The position numbers and the translations under genes were made by a program. A stretch of 64,000 nucleotides of DNA from Sphingopyxis sp. H053 (GTDB taxonomy: Bacteria; Pseudomonadota; Alphaproteobacteria; Sphingomonadales; Sphingomonadaceae): assembly GCF_001468225.1 (NCBI RefSeq), contig NZ_LNRU01000001.1, positions 372,001 to 436,000 of the forward strand. The letters run 5' to 3'. Below are positions 26,202 to 34,581 of this stretch, one piece after another. The notes beneath the pieces are model-generated. The model was given only the letters and a program-made list of their open reading frames with translations, was not told the origin of the DNA and did no database searches. Position 1 is the stretch's first letter, and every line of letters begins with the position of its first letter.

Positions 26202-27239
26202 GTGGCGGAACTCGTCCGCGTTGCGGCGCTGACCGGCTATTTTCCGGCGATGCGGGGGCTGGGGGCCGACCCGCGGCCTTTGCTGCGCGAATGCGGGCTG
26301 TCGCCCGAACTGTTCGCGAATCCCGAACAATTGATCTCGGCGCGAGCGACCATGCGCCTTCTGGAACGCAGCGCCGAGTTTACCGGCTGCGAGACATTGG
26401 GCCTTCGCATGGCCGGGGAGCGTGCGCTCGCCAATCTCGGTGTCGCCAGCCTGTTGATCGCGCACCAGCCGACGCTCCGCCTGGCGCTTCAGGCGATCAC
26501 CGAATTTCGCAACCAGATCAACTCGACGCTCGTCCTGCATGTCGAGCCCTTCGGTGAGGAGGTCGTGCTACGCGAAGATTTTGCGCTGAGCAGCCCCGAG
26601 CCGCATCGCCAGTCATCCGATCTCGCGCTGGGCGTTCTCGTGCGCCTCTGCGCGAGCGTGCTGGGCGACAATTGGTCGCCGCTCTCGGTGTGCTTCTCGC
26701 GCGGCAAGCCGCAGGCGTCAGAAATGCAGGTCTATCGGCGGCTGTTCCATTGCGATGTTACGTTCGACTGCGAGTTCAACGGCCTTGTCATCGCCGCAGC
26801 CGACCTCGACCGGCCTGCGGCGCGCGCCGATTCCGCGCTTGCCGGACATGCTCGCGAGCTGATCTCGTCGGTGATGAACCCCGCGATGCGCACGGCTGCA
26901 CAGGAGGTTGAGCAGTTGATCATGCTCCTGCTGCCTTCGGGACGCGCCACGGTTCAATATTGTGCCGAATCGATGGGAACCACAGTGCGCACGCTGCAAC
27001 GGATGCTCGACGCCGACGGGACGAGCTTCAGCGATCTTCTCAACCGTGCGCGAATGCAACTTTCTGCGCAATATCTCGCCAATCCGCGCACGCGGATCAC
27101 CGATGTTGCCGAGATGCTCGGCTATGGTTCGATCGGCGCCTATACCCGCTGGCATGGTCAGATATTCGGCGTGTCGCCGCGCCAATGGCGCATTTCGGCG
27201 AACCAAAGGCAACCCATATCGTCCGCTCCTGGTAACTAG
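26202..27239 (+). CDS. AraC-family transcriptional regulator
   Basis: 345 aa regulator. The N-terminal two-thirds is the arabinose-binding-like domain of the OruR/ArgR-type AraC group (ECGLSPELFANPEQLISARATMRLLE). The C-terminal AraC helix-turn-helix pair is clear (YCAESMGTTVRTLQRMLDADG and ITDVAEMLGYGSIGAYTRWH). The GTG start at 26202 follows a strong AGAGGAGAG ribosome site. It is divergent from the qor-tauD-BKACE operon and shares with it the box at 26139-26155, so it is the likely activator of this operon and of the TonB receptor gene. The inducer is probably the substrate or an early intermediate. Confidence 0.92.
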   Translation: MAELVRVAALTGYFPAMRGLGADPRPLLRECGLSPELFANPEQLISARATMRLLERSAEFTGCETLGLRMAGERALANLGVASLLIAHQPTLRLALQAITEFRNQINSTLVLHVEPFGEEVVLREDFALSSPEPHRQSSDLALGVLVRLCASVLGDNWSPLSVCFSRGKPQASEMQVYRRLFHCDVTFDCEFNGLVIAAADLDRPAARADSALAGHARELISSVMNPAMRTAAQEVEQLIMLLLPSGRATVQYCAESMGTTVRTLQRMLDADGTSFSDLLNRARMQLSAQYLANPRTRITDVAEMLGYGSIGAYTRWHGQIFGVSPRQWRISANQRQPISSAPGN

Positions 27240-27288
27240 GCGGCGGGACCCATGCCGAGCGGAACGCGTTTAGCGTCCGGGGTTCCTG

Positions 27289-28935
27289 TCAGTTCGCAAG
27301 TTCGAGGATTTGCCCTTCCGACGTCAGCCTTGCGCGAAGCTTGTCGTAGTCGACGTCTTGCACGGCGATCTGGTCGTCGATCGCGATCGATGACGCCGCG
27401 GCCGCGGACTGGCCGAGGATCATGAACACCGGCTCCATCCGGATCGAGCCATAGGCGATATGCGACGCCGACAGCGCGACCGGCACCAGCAGGTTCGTGG
27501 CTTCGCGCTTCTTCGGCACGATCGCGTCGTAACTGATCGGATAGGCGCGGCCGGGGCTGATCTCGATATTGCCCTCGTTGCGCGCGAATCCGCGTGCATC
27601 GACGATCCGCTGCACATTGTGCGAATCCATGTTGTAAGAGCCCATGCCAACCGGCCGCGGCGTCGGTTTGGTGCCGCGCAAATGCGGCTCGGCCATCACG
27701 AAGTCGGAGACCATGCGGCGCGCTTCGCGCACATATATTTCGCGCGGCCAATGGCCGGTGCCGGTGAACTCGTCCTTGCAGAGCCCCCATTTCGACATTT
27801 CCGCGCGGGTCTCGGCGGGCACGCCGGGGTCGTTCGCCATGAACCACAGCAGCCCTTGCTGATAGGTTGTGTGCTCGCGCGCAATCGCGGCGCGATCGGC
27901 ATCGCCGCCCTCGGGATAGCCATAGTTCATCCCGATATTGTCGAACGAGAAGGCGCCGAAATTGTTCGTGTCGGTCTTGCCGTTGGGGATGCGGTCGAAC
28001 TTGCGGAAATAGTCGCGATAGCCGGCATCCATGTAGCGCTGGAGCAATATATACTGGCTCGCGTCATAGCCTGCGGGCTTGGGGAAGGGCACGCGGTTCG
28101 CAGGCACGTCGGTCAGGCACATGCGATAGGTATAGGCCTGGATCTTGCGGTCGGCCGTGCCGTCGCGCGCCGGGCGTTCGGCGCTGATCCGCGGCACCAG
28201 CCCGCTCGATGGATCGCCCGGCACGCGATACGGGTCGATGTCGAGCGTGAACTGGTGGTTGGTGGTGTTCGCGAGCTGGACGCCGTTGAGCGTCTCGCCA
28301 TAGGTCGCGTTCGCTTCGCGCCCGACGGTGAAGCTGATGCCCGCGCCGGCCATCAGGTCGCCCTCATAGGTCGCGTCGATGAAGACTTTGCCCTCGAAAC
28401 GCTGCCCGGTTTTAGAGCGGAACGCGGTGATGCGATTGCCGTCCATCTCGACGCCGCGCTTCGAGCGATCGAGCGGCTGATTGCGCACGATGATGACGCC
28501 CGCCTGCTTTGCCCAGTCCTCAAAGATGCGCTCGGCGACCTTCGGCTCGAACTGCCACATCGCATCGCCGTCGACGAAATTCTCGGCCCGGGCGGGGCGC
28601 GGGGCGTGGGTCCAGACCGACGGGTCGTCATAATATCGCTTCACCTTGCGGTAGAATTCGAGCGACAGGCCGCCGATCGCGCGATGGTTGCCGGTGTCGG
28701 ACCAGCCGAGGCCGTTGGTCGACATGCCGCCGAGATAATCTTCGCGGCACACCAGCAGCACCGACCGGCCGAGGCGCCGCGCCTCGATCGCGGCGACAAC
28801 CCCGCCCGAGGTGCAGCCATAGATGACGATATCGGCGCGTGGATGCGGCTGGGCAGCCGCGGGTGAGGGGATGGCCGCCATCGGCAGAAGCCAGGCGGAC
28901 AGGGTGGCGAGGGCGCGGAAGCGCTTGCGGTCCAT
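27289..28935 (-). CDS. Exported FAD-dependent oxidoreductase
   Basis: 548 aa. A signal peptide (AWLLPMAAIPSPAAAQ) is followed by an FAD-binding Rossmann motif (ADIVIYGCTSGGVVAAIEARRLG) and the body of the FAD_oxidored family (YLGGMSTNGLGWSDTG; later GQSAAAASSIAIDDQ). Such periplasmic flavoproteins are common in polysaccharide-use loci, some annotated xanthan-lyase-like, but the reaction is poorly known. Its start is 14 bases after the TonB receptor stop, so it is co-transcribed with the fec-type receptor and probably acts on the imported glycan or sugar acid in the periplasm. Confidence 0.85.
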   Translation of the reverse strand: MDRKRFRALATLSAWLLPMAAIPSPAAAQPHPRADIVIYGCTSGGVVAAIEARRLGRSVLLVCREDYLGGMSTNGLGWSDTGNHRAIGGLSLEFYRKVKRYYDDPSVWTHAPRPARAENFVDGDAMWQFEPKVAERIFEDWAKQAGVIIVRNQPLDRSKRGVEMDGNRITAFRSKTGQRFEGKVFIDATYEGDLMAGAGISFTVGREANATYGETLNGVQLANTTNHQFTLDIDPYRVPGDPSSGLVPRISAERPARDGTADRKIQAYTYRMCLTDVPANRVPFPKPAGYDASQYILLQRYMDAGYRDYFRKFDRIPNGKTDTNNFGAFSFDNIGMNYGYPEGGDADRAAIAREHTTYQQGLLWFMANDPGVPAETRAEMSKWGLCKDEFTGTGHWPREIYVREARRMVSDFVMAEPHLRGTKPTPRPVGMGSYNMDSHNVQRIVDARGFARNEGNIEISPGRAYPISYDAIVPKKREATNLLVPVALSASHIAYGSIRMEPVFMILGQSAAAASSIAIDDQIAVQDVDYDKLRARLTSEGQILELAN

Positions 28936-28949
28936 GGTGATCCTCTTGC

Positions 28950-31871
28950 TCAGAAGCTGGCGGCCACGCCGAAGAAGATCCGGCGATCTTCCTGTGCGCT
29001 GAACGTCAGGCGATCGGGTTCGCCCAGATACTGGCGGTCGATCGCCTTGGTCAGATTGATGCCCTCGAAGGTCAGGCGCAGATTGGGCGTCAGGTTGATC
29101 TGCGCCGATGCGTCGAGTTGACCGCGCGCGGAGATATAGGTGTTGCCGCCGCTGGCCGCGCCGCCGACCGAGTTCAGATATTTGCTGCGATAGGTATAGG
29201 CCGCGCGCACCGAGAAGATGTCGTCCTCATAATAGCCGATCAATGTGTAGCTGTCGCGCGACAGGCCGGGGAGCGGGAGCTTCTCGCCGGTGATCGAATC
29301 GACCAGCGGCGTCGAGCTGTCGACATAGGTGTAGTTCGCCTGGATGCCGAGATTGTCGAACGGTGCGGGCAGGAAACGGAAGGCTTGTTGATAGGCGAGC
29401 TCGAAGCCCTTGATGTCGCCATCCTCGCCATTTTGCGGCTGCGATATGTCGAACAGCCCGAACCGTTCGGAAAAGCCGGGAATGAACTCGCGGGTCACGG
29501 TGTTCACGGTGAAGGAATTGACCTTCTTGTAAAAGACCGCGCCGGTAAGCGAACTCGAGGGCGCGAAATACCATTCGAGCGTGGCGTCATATTGCGTCGC
29601 CTCGAACGGCCGGAGATTGGGATTGCCGCGCGAGCCGGTCATGCTGACGGTGTTGGGCACGAAGCTGGCGCTGACCTGATTGAGGCCCGGCCGCGCAACG
29701 ACCTCCGCCCCGGCCACGCGCAGCGTCAGATCGTCGGTGAAGTCGATCGACAGATTCGCGCTGGGCAGCCAATAGCTGAAATCGGCCTTGATCATGGTCG
29801 TGGCGGTCGGCGACAGAAATCCCTTTGTCGCGCGCGCCGTGCTGACATAGCGCACCCCGGCGTTGCCCGAATAATGCAGGCCGCCGAATTCGCCCTCGAA
29901 ATTGCCCTTCACATAGGCGCCGAGCGTATCCTGTTTGACGTCCTTGATCGAGGTCGGGCCGACGGTGATCGTCGTGTCGTTGGGATCGGGCCTCGCAAGG
30001 CCCAGCCCATCGCGGGCGGCCCATTTGTCGAGCGTGCCGCCGAGGAGATCGCGGGGAAAGGCGCCGTCGGCGCCGGGGAAGAAGGCGCCATAATCCTTGC
30101 CGTAGCTGAGCCCGGGTAGCTCGTCGACGGTCAGGATGCCGTCGCCGTTCGTGTCGCCGGCCGCGAGCAGGCTGGCCGCGACAGGCAGGTTCTGCGGATC
30201 GGCGGCGAGCAGCTTTACGCGCTCGTAGCGCACCCCGGTCTCCACCGAGGACAGGATGCCCCATTCGGTCTGATACTCCCAGTCCAGCCGCCCGTCATAG
30301 CCGCTGTTCCGGGTCACCGCGTCATAGTCGAAGATCGACAGCAGCCGATATTGCGACGGGTCGTTCGGGTTGAAATTGGCGTCGATCGAGAGATCCGGCA
30401 CCGGATTGCCGGCCCTGAAATCATAGCTCGCGTTCGCGGTGTTGCCCGTGCGCGGCACGACCACATAAGCGAACGACGCACCCGGCCCGCCGTCGCTGCC
30501 CTTGCCATGGGCATAGGACATATCGAAACTCACCCGCGCGCGGTCGCTCTCCCATTTCACCGATCCGCCGAGCAGGGTCGATTTGAGGTCGGTCGGCTCG
30601 TCATAGATCAGCGGCCGGACGGTCACGCCGGTGAAGGTGCCGGCGACGACCGTGTTGCTGTCGTTTACGATCGCATCGGTGTCGTTGTTGTTGAACAACA
30701 CCTGGTAATTGACGCTGTTCCGCTGGCGCTTGAGGTGGTTGAAGGTCGCGTCGAGGATGATTTCGAGCGTGTCGGTGGGGCGCCACTGCGCAGTGCCGTT
30801 CACCGTCAGCCGCTGTTCGGCGCGATCGAAGATGCGCGCCATGAAGCGGTTCGGGCGGTACAGGCCCGGATCGTCCACGCCGTCGCCATTGCCGTCGATC
30901 GCGCCGGTCTGTGTCCAGCCGCCGGCATCGAACGAATGACCCTGCGTCTTCGTGTCCGAATAGGCGACGCTGGCGAGCAGGCCGAAACGCTCGCCGAAAC
31001 TCTTCGAAACCATCGCCGAGCCGCGATAGCCGACATGGTCGGCCTGATCGGCATAGGCGCCCTGGAGGCGTCCGGCGGCGACGAAGTCCTTGAGGTCGAG
31101 CGGGCGCTTGGTCTTGAGGTTCACCGTCGCGCCGAGCGCACCCTCGGGCATGTCGGCGGTGGGCGATTTGATGACGAGGATCGAGGAGATGATCTCGGGG
31201 CTTACCGATTCCAGCGCGGCGTTACCGCCATTGCCCGGCCCGATATAGTTGCGGCCGTTGATCTCGAGCCGGTTCTGCGAAATCCCGCGCACGGTGAAGT
31301 TCGATCCATCGCCCTCGCGCCGGCTGATCTGGACACCGGTCACGCGGCTCATCGCTTCCGCCACATTCTGGTCGGGCATCTTGCCGATGTCCTGCGCGGT
31401 GATGACGTCGACGATCGACTGTGCTTCGCGCTTGGCGTTGATCGACTCCTGAAGCGACGCGCGGATGCCGGTGACGACGATGTCCTCGCCGGCTTGCGTG
31501 CCGGCTGCAGGGCCGGAAGCCTGTTGTGCGGAAGTCTCCGCCAGGCTTGCCTGCGTGACCGCCGCGCGGCGCTTCAGCACGAACGCTTTGCCGACCTTGA
31601 CCGGGACCAGGTCGGTGCCGGACAGGAGCAGCCGCAGCGCCGCGGCTACTTCCATCGATCCCTTGACGCGATTGACCCGCAAGCCTTCGGTAATGGCCCC
31701 GGGTGCGAGGATCTGGATGCCGGCCTGATGTGCGAACATCGGGATGCCGGTCTGCGCGGCCTGCGCGGGAACGTCGAAACGGCGGACTTGTGCGGCCGCC
31801 TCGGCGGGCGAAGCCACGCCGCATATGATTGCGGCGGCGGTCCCCAGCAGATGAATACGCGCGTGCGTCAA
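28950..31871 (-). CDS. TonB-dependent transducer receptor with STN domain
   Basis: 973 aa outer-membrane receptor. After a signal peptide (cut near AEAAAQ) it has an N-terminal STN/secretin signalling domain (about residues 35-105), which in FecA-type receptors contacts the FecR anti-sigma factor. A TonB box (DIVVTGIRASLQ) follows, then the plug and the barrel ending in VAASF. The fecR-like and fecI-like genes directly upstream complete a classic cell-surface signalling system: ligand binding outside leads to its own induction. Its sequence is of the long sphingomonad/Caulobacter carbohydrate-receptor type, so the ligand may be an oligosaccharide rather than ferric citrate. Confidence 0.93.
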   Translation of the reverse strand: MTHARIHLLGTAAAIICGVASPAEAAAQVRRFDVPAQAAQTGIPMFAHQAGIQILAPGAITEGLRVNRVKGSMEVAAALRLLLSGTDLVPVKVGKAFVLKRRAAVTQASLAETSAQQASGPAAGTQAGEDIVVTGIRASLQESINAKREAQSIVDVITAQDIGKMPDQNVAEAMSRVTGVQISRREGDGSNFTVRGISQNRLEINGRNYIGPGNGGNAALESVSPEIISSILVIKSPTADMPEGALGATVNLKTKRPLDLKDFVAAGRLQGAYADQADHVGYRGSAMVSKSFGERFGLLASVAYSDTKTQGHSFDAGGWTQTGAIDGNGDGVDDPGLYRPNRFMARIFDRAEQRLTVNGTAQWRPTDTLEIILDATFNHLKRQRNSVNYQVLFNNNDTDAIVNDSNTVVAGTFTGVTVRPLIYDEPTDLKSTLLGGSVKWESDRARVSFDMSYAHGKGSDGGPGASFAYVVVPRTGNTANASYDFRAGNPVPDLSIDANFNPNDPSQYRLLSIFDYDAVTRNSGYDGRLDWEYQTEWGILSSVETGVRYERVKLLAADPQNLPVAASLLAAGDTNGDGILTVDELPGLSYGKDYGAFFPGADGAFPRDLLGGTLDKWAARDGLGLARPDPNDTTITVGPTSIKDVKQDTLGAYVKGNFEGEFGGLHYSGNAGVRYVSTARATKGFLSPTATTMIKADFSYWLPSANLSIDFTDDLTLRVAGAEVVARPGLNQVSASFVPNTVSMTGSRGNPNLRPFEATQYDATLEWYFAPSSSLTGAVFYKKVNSFTVNTVTREFIPGFSERFGLFDISQPQNGEDGDIKGFELAYQQAFRFLPAPFDNLGIQANYTYVDSSTPLVDSITGEKLPLPGLSRDSYTLIGYYEDDIFSVRAAYTYRSKYLNSVGGAASGGNTYISARGQLDASAQINLTPNLRLTFEGINLTKAIDRQYLGEPDRLTFSAQEDRRIFFGVAASF

Positions 31872-31949
31872 TTCGATCCTCCCCTTTTCATCGGGCGCCC
31901 TATTGCCGGTGCGCTCTCGATACCAAGAGTCCGCGCCGGCGGGTTTCCG

Positions 31950-32921
31950 TCAGGGTAGCGGGTTCTTTTTTCGCGCCAGCCGGATCTCGCCAGGGGTGGT
32001 CGTGACGGCGACGTCGAGCGAGGCGCTCAACGTTGCAGCGAAATCGGCGGGGCGGTCGATCTGGAAAAGCCCCACCAGCCGCGCGCTCGCCAGATCCGGG
32101 TCCGCGATCACCAGCTGTTGGCGATTGTAGCGGTTGAACTGTTCGACGGCGCTGCCCAGCGTTTCGTTTTCCAGCGAGATCTCGCCGCTGCGCCACGCCA
32201 GCGATCGCTCGATCGCGGCGGGCTCGGTCGCGATTTCGGGCGCCGCCGCGCCGGGCCGGAAGGTGGCATATTGCCCCGCCTCCAGGATCGTCATCGTCCC
32301 GCCGCTGTCGGTTGCCCAGGCGGCGACCCTGCCTTCGGTGACGGCGACGCGCACGCCGCTGTCCGTGCGGCGCACCGAGAAGGCGGTGCCGACCGCGCGC
32401 ACCTGCGCGATGCCGGCGTCGACGACGAAGGGGCGCTTGCGATCCTTGGCGACCTGGAACCAGGCCTGTCCCTCCCGCAGTGCGATGCGGCGGCTGTCGT
32501 CCGCCATCGCGACGCGCAAACTGCTGCTGGTGTCGATCGTGGCGACCGAGCCGTCGGCGAGCGGCAGCCGCCTGATCTCGCCGCGCGCGGTCGTCACGCG
32601 CTCGACCATCAGGTGCGGCCAGGCGACGATTCCGGCAATCCCCGCCGCCATCGCGCCGCCGGCGCCCGCGAGCAGCCACCGCCGCGTCGGCGCGGTCGCG
32701 GTGGGAAGGGGGCGCGCAACATCGATAGGTGCGCCCGCTGCCACCGTGCCCCCTGCCACCGCACGGTCGATCGCACTCAACCCCGCCTGCGCGCGGAGCA
32801 GCGCACCGGCATGGCGGTGATCCTGTGCCAGCCATGCCTCGAGCTCGGCGCGTCCGGCCGCATCGAGCGGGTGACGCAGCGCCCAGGCGGCCGCCTCTTC
32901 AGCGTGATCGCGCATGCGCAA
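31950..32921 (-). CDS. FecR-family anti-sigma regulator
   Basis: 323 aa inner-membrane protein that relays the receptor signal to the sigma factor. The N-terminal cytoplasmic part carries the FecR_N helix (EAAAWALRHPLDAAGRAELEAWL). One membrane helix lies near residues 82-100 (WLLAGAGGAMAAGIAGIVAW), followed by the periplasmic FecR domain (GEIRRLPLADGSVATIDTSS, later GTAFSV) and a C-terminal STN-like end. The gene overlaps the sigma factor gene by 23 bases. Start at 32921 or 32915. Confidence 0.92.
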   Translation of the reverse strand: MRMRDHAEEAAAWALRHPLDAAGRAELEAWLAQDHRHAGALLRAQAGLSAIDRAVAGGTVAAGAPIDVARPLPTATAPTRRWLLAGAGGAMAAGIAGIVAWPHLMVERVTTARGEIRRLPLADGSVATIDTSSSLRVAMADDSRRIALREGQAWFQVAKDRKRPFVVDAGIAQVRAVGTAFSVRRTDSGVRVAVTEGRVAAWATDSGGTMTILEAGQYATFRPGAAAPEIATEPAAIERSLAWRSGEISLENETLGSAVEQFNRYNRQQLVIADPDLASARLVGLFQIDRPADFAATLSASLDVAVTTTPGEIRLARKKNPLP

Positions 32922-33516
32922 CGCCTCCGTCCGACAATCTTCCCTGCTCGGGTTCCGGCTCGGTGATCAGCTTCAGGATCGCGCGCAGGCTGCGGCTTGC
33001 GTCATTCTCGACCACCGCCTCGCTCACGCCCATCGCCGCCGCGATTTCCTTTTGGGTCAGCCCTTCGACCCGGCGCATGAGGAAAATCCGCCGGGCGCGC
33101 TCGGGCAGGGTGGCGAGCGCCGCCTGTACGCGCTCGAGTTCCTGACGCGCGGCGGCGAACCGTTCGGGCGAGAGCTGGTCGCTTTCCGATTCGGCATCGA
33201 AGGTTTCCGCCAGCGCTTCGATCCGGACGACGCGTGCGTGCTTGCGCTGCCGCTGCGCCAGGTTGCGCGCCATGGTGAACAGATAGGCGCGCGGCGTCGT
33301 GACGTGCGCGACGTCATCGAGCTGGGCAAGGCGGCAATAACATTCCTGCACGATGTCCTCCACGTCGGCTGCGGCGACGAGCCGTCGCTGCAGCCATAGC
33401 CGCAGGTCGCGTTCGTGCGGCAGGATCTCGCGTCCCACCCACTCGGCTAGCGCCTCGCGTTCCGTCGTTTCACTCCTCTCACCCTCTAAGAGGCCCGACC
33501 GCGACGTTTCCGTCAA
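32899..33516 (-). CDS. ECF sigma factor, FecI family
   Basis: 205 aa extracytoplasmic-function sigma factor. Region 2 is DVEDIVQECYCRLA followed by TPRAYLFTMARNLA. Region 4 is LPERARRIFLMRRVEGLTQKEIA with the EAVVENDASRSLRAI recognition end. It is upstream of and overlaps the fecR-like gene, and is expected to direct transcription of the TonB receptor and the FAD oxidoreductase gene when ligand is bound. An upstream in-frame start is not better supported. Confidence 0.93.
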   Translation of the reverse strand: MTETSRSGLLEGERSETTEREALAEWVGREILPHERDLRLWLQRRLVAAADVEDIVQECYCRLAQLDDVAHVTTPRAYLFTMARNLAQRQRKHARVVRIEALAETFDAESESDQLSPERFAAARQELERVQAALATLPERARRIFLMRRVEGLTQKEIAAAMGVSEAVVENDASRSLRAILKLITEPEPEQGRLSDGGVAHARSR

Positions 33517-33623
33517 CCGAGATGCTGAATCAGGTTGTTTAATTCCGCTCGATCCGCCTCCGCTGCGACGCCTGAAGGCCGTCGCTCGCCGTTTCCGGAG
33601 ATCGCCGGTTAAATATCAGCAGG

Positions 33624-34466
33624 TTAGGCGAGCTGACAGATGTCGAGGACGTTCATGTCGTCATAGTCCTGGTTCTCGCCCGCCATGACCCAGATGAACG
33701 CGTAGGCGCCGGTGCCGGCGCCCATGTGGATCGACCAGGGCGGGGAGATCACCGCCTCGCCGTCCGCCATGACGATATGACGCGTGGCGTCGCCCTGACC
33801 CATGAAGTGCATCACCCGGCCTTGCGTGGGATCGTCGAGATCGAAGTAGAAATAAATCTCGCTCCGGCGTTCGTGCACGTGCGGCGGCATCGTGTTCCAT
33901 ACGCTTCCCGGCTTGAGGATGGTGAGGCCCATCGCGAGCTGCGCGCTGTCGCACACGCCCGGAATGACGAGTTGATGGATCGTCCGGTCGTTCGCTTCCT
34001 TGAGGCTGCCGCGCTCGAGTATCTTCGCGCTGGCGAGCGGCAGCTTTCGTGTCTCGAAGGCGCGATGGGCGGGCGAGGAGGCGAGGTAGAAACGGGCGCC
34101 GTCGCCGGAAAAGCTGACGTCTGTCGCGCCCATCGTGACGTACAAGCTGTCCTTTGCGCCTAGCGCGAACGGCTCGCCATCGACGGTGACGGTCCCCGCA
34201 GCGCGGCCGACGTTGACGATGCCGAGCTCGCGCCGCTCGAGGAACGCGTGGCCGGCAGCGGAGGCGGGCTCCGACTGATCCGGCAGGCGGACACTCCCGC
34301 TCTCGACCAGCACACCGCCGATCACCAGCCGGTCGGCATGGGTGTAGTTGAGCACGCATTGGTTGGGGCGGAACAAATTCTGAATGAGATAGCGATCGCG
34401 CAATTCGTCATTGGACACGCCCGCCATCATGTCGGGATGGGTGGCGTAATAGGTTCGATCGAACAT
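33624..34466 (-). CDS. kduI: 5-keto-4-deoxyuronate isomerase
   Basis: 4-deoxy-L-threo-5-hexosulose-uronate ketol-isomerase (EC 5.3.1.17), 280 aa versus 278 in E. coli. The bicupin metal ligands appear as His196, His198 and Glu203 ([15 protein letters not shown]), with a later His247 in PPWSIHMG, nearly the E. coli positions (H196, H198, E203, H245). It converts the open-chain product of unsaturated uronates, from pectin, alginate-like or glycosaminoglycan lyases, to 3-deoxy-D-glycero-2,5-hexodiulosonate. No kduD or lyase gene is in the window, but two TonB receptors and a GntR gene around it mark a uronate-use locus. It has its own promoter space behind a terminator. Confidence 0.95.
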   Translation of the reverse strand: MFDRTYYATHPDMMAGVSNDELRDRYLIQNLFRPNQCVLNYTHADRLVIGGVLVESGSVRLPDQSEPASAAGHAFLERRELGIVNVGRAAGTVTVDGEPFALGAKDSLYVTMGATDVSFSGDGARFYLASSPAHRAFETRKLPLASAKILERGSLKEANDRTIHQLVIPGVCDSAQLAMGLTILKPGSVWNTMPPHVHERRSEIYFYFDLDDPTQGRVMHFMGQGDATRHIVMADGEAVISPPWSIHMGAGTGAYAFIWVMAGENQDYDDMNVLDICQLA

Positions 34467-34532
34467 GGCTGCTCCGAAGAAGGACCGGGCCGGGTCCGTA
34501 TGTTGGCGGCACCGCTCCGCGTCAAAAGGCCA

Positions 34533-34567
34533 CGTGCAGTCGCCATCGAAGCGATGACGACTGCACG
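34533..34567 (-). terminator. Hairpin terminator after the secreted PHP-like gene
   Basis: A 16-bp stem with one mismatch: CGTGCAGTCGCCATCG (34533-34548) pairs with 34552-34567 around a 3-base loop, followed on the minus strand by CCTTTTG. It separates the PHP-like gene from kduI. Confidence 0.75.
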
Positions 34568-34581
34568 GGCAGGGGAGGTTC

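Noticed and set aside
27240..27288. Terminator between araC and the FAD oxidoreductase gene
   Set aside because: Only weak GGAAC/GTTCC arms with a long loop are seen, with no T-run; not strong enough to report as a feature.
28950..31871. Ferric citrate receptor (fecA) assignment
   Set aside because: The STN domain and fecI/fecR neighbours show the signalling type only. The receptor body and the surrounding uronate genes fit carbohydrate uptake as well or better.
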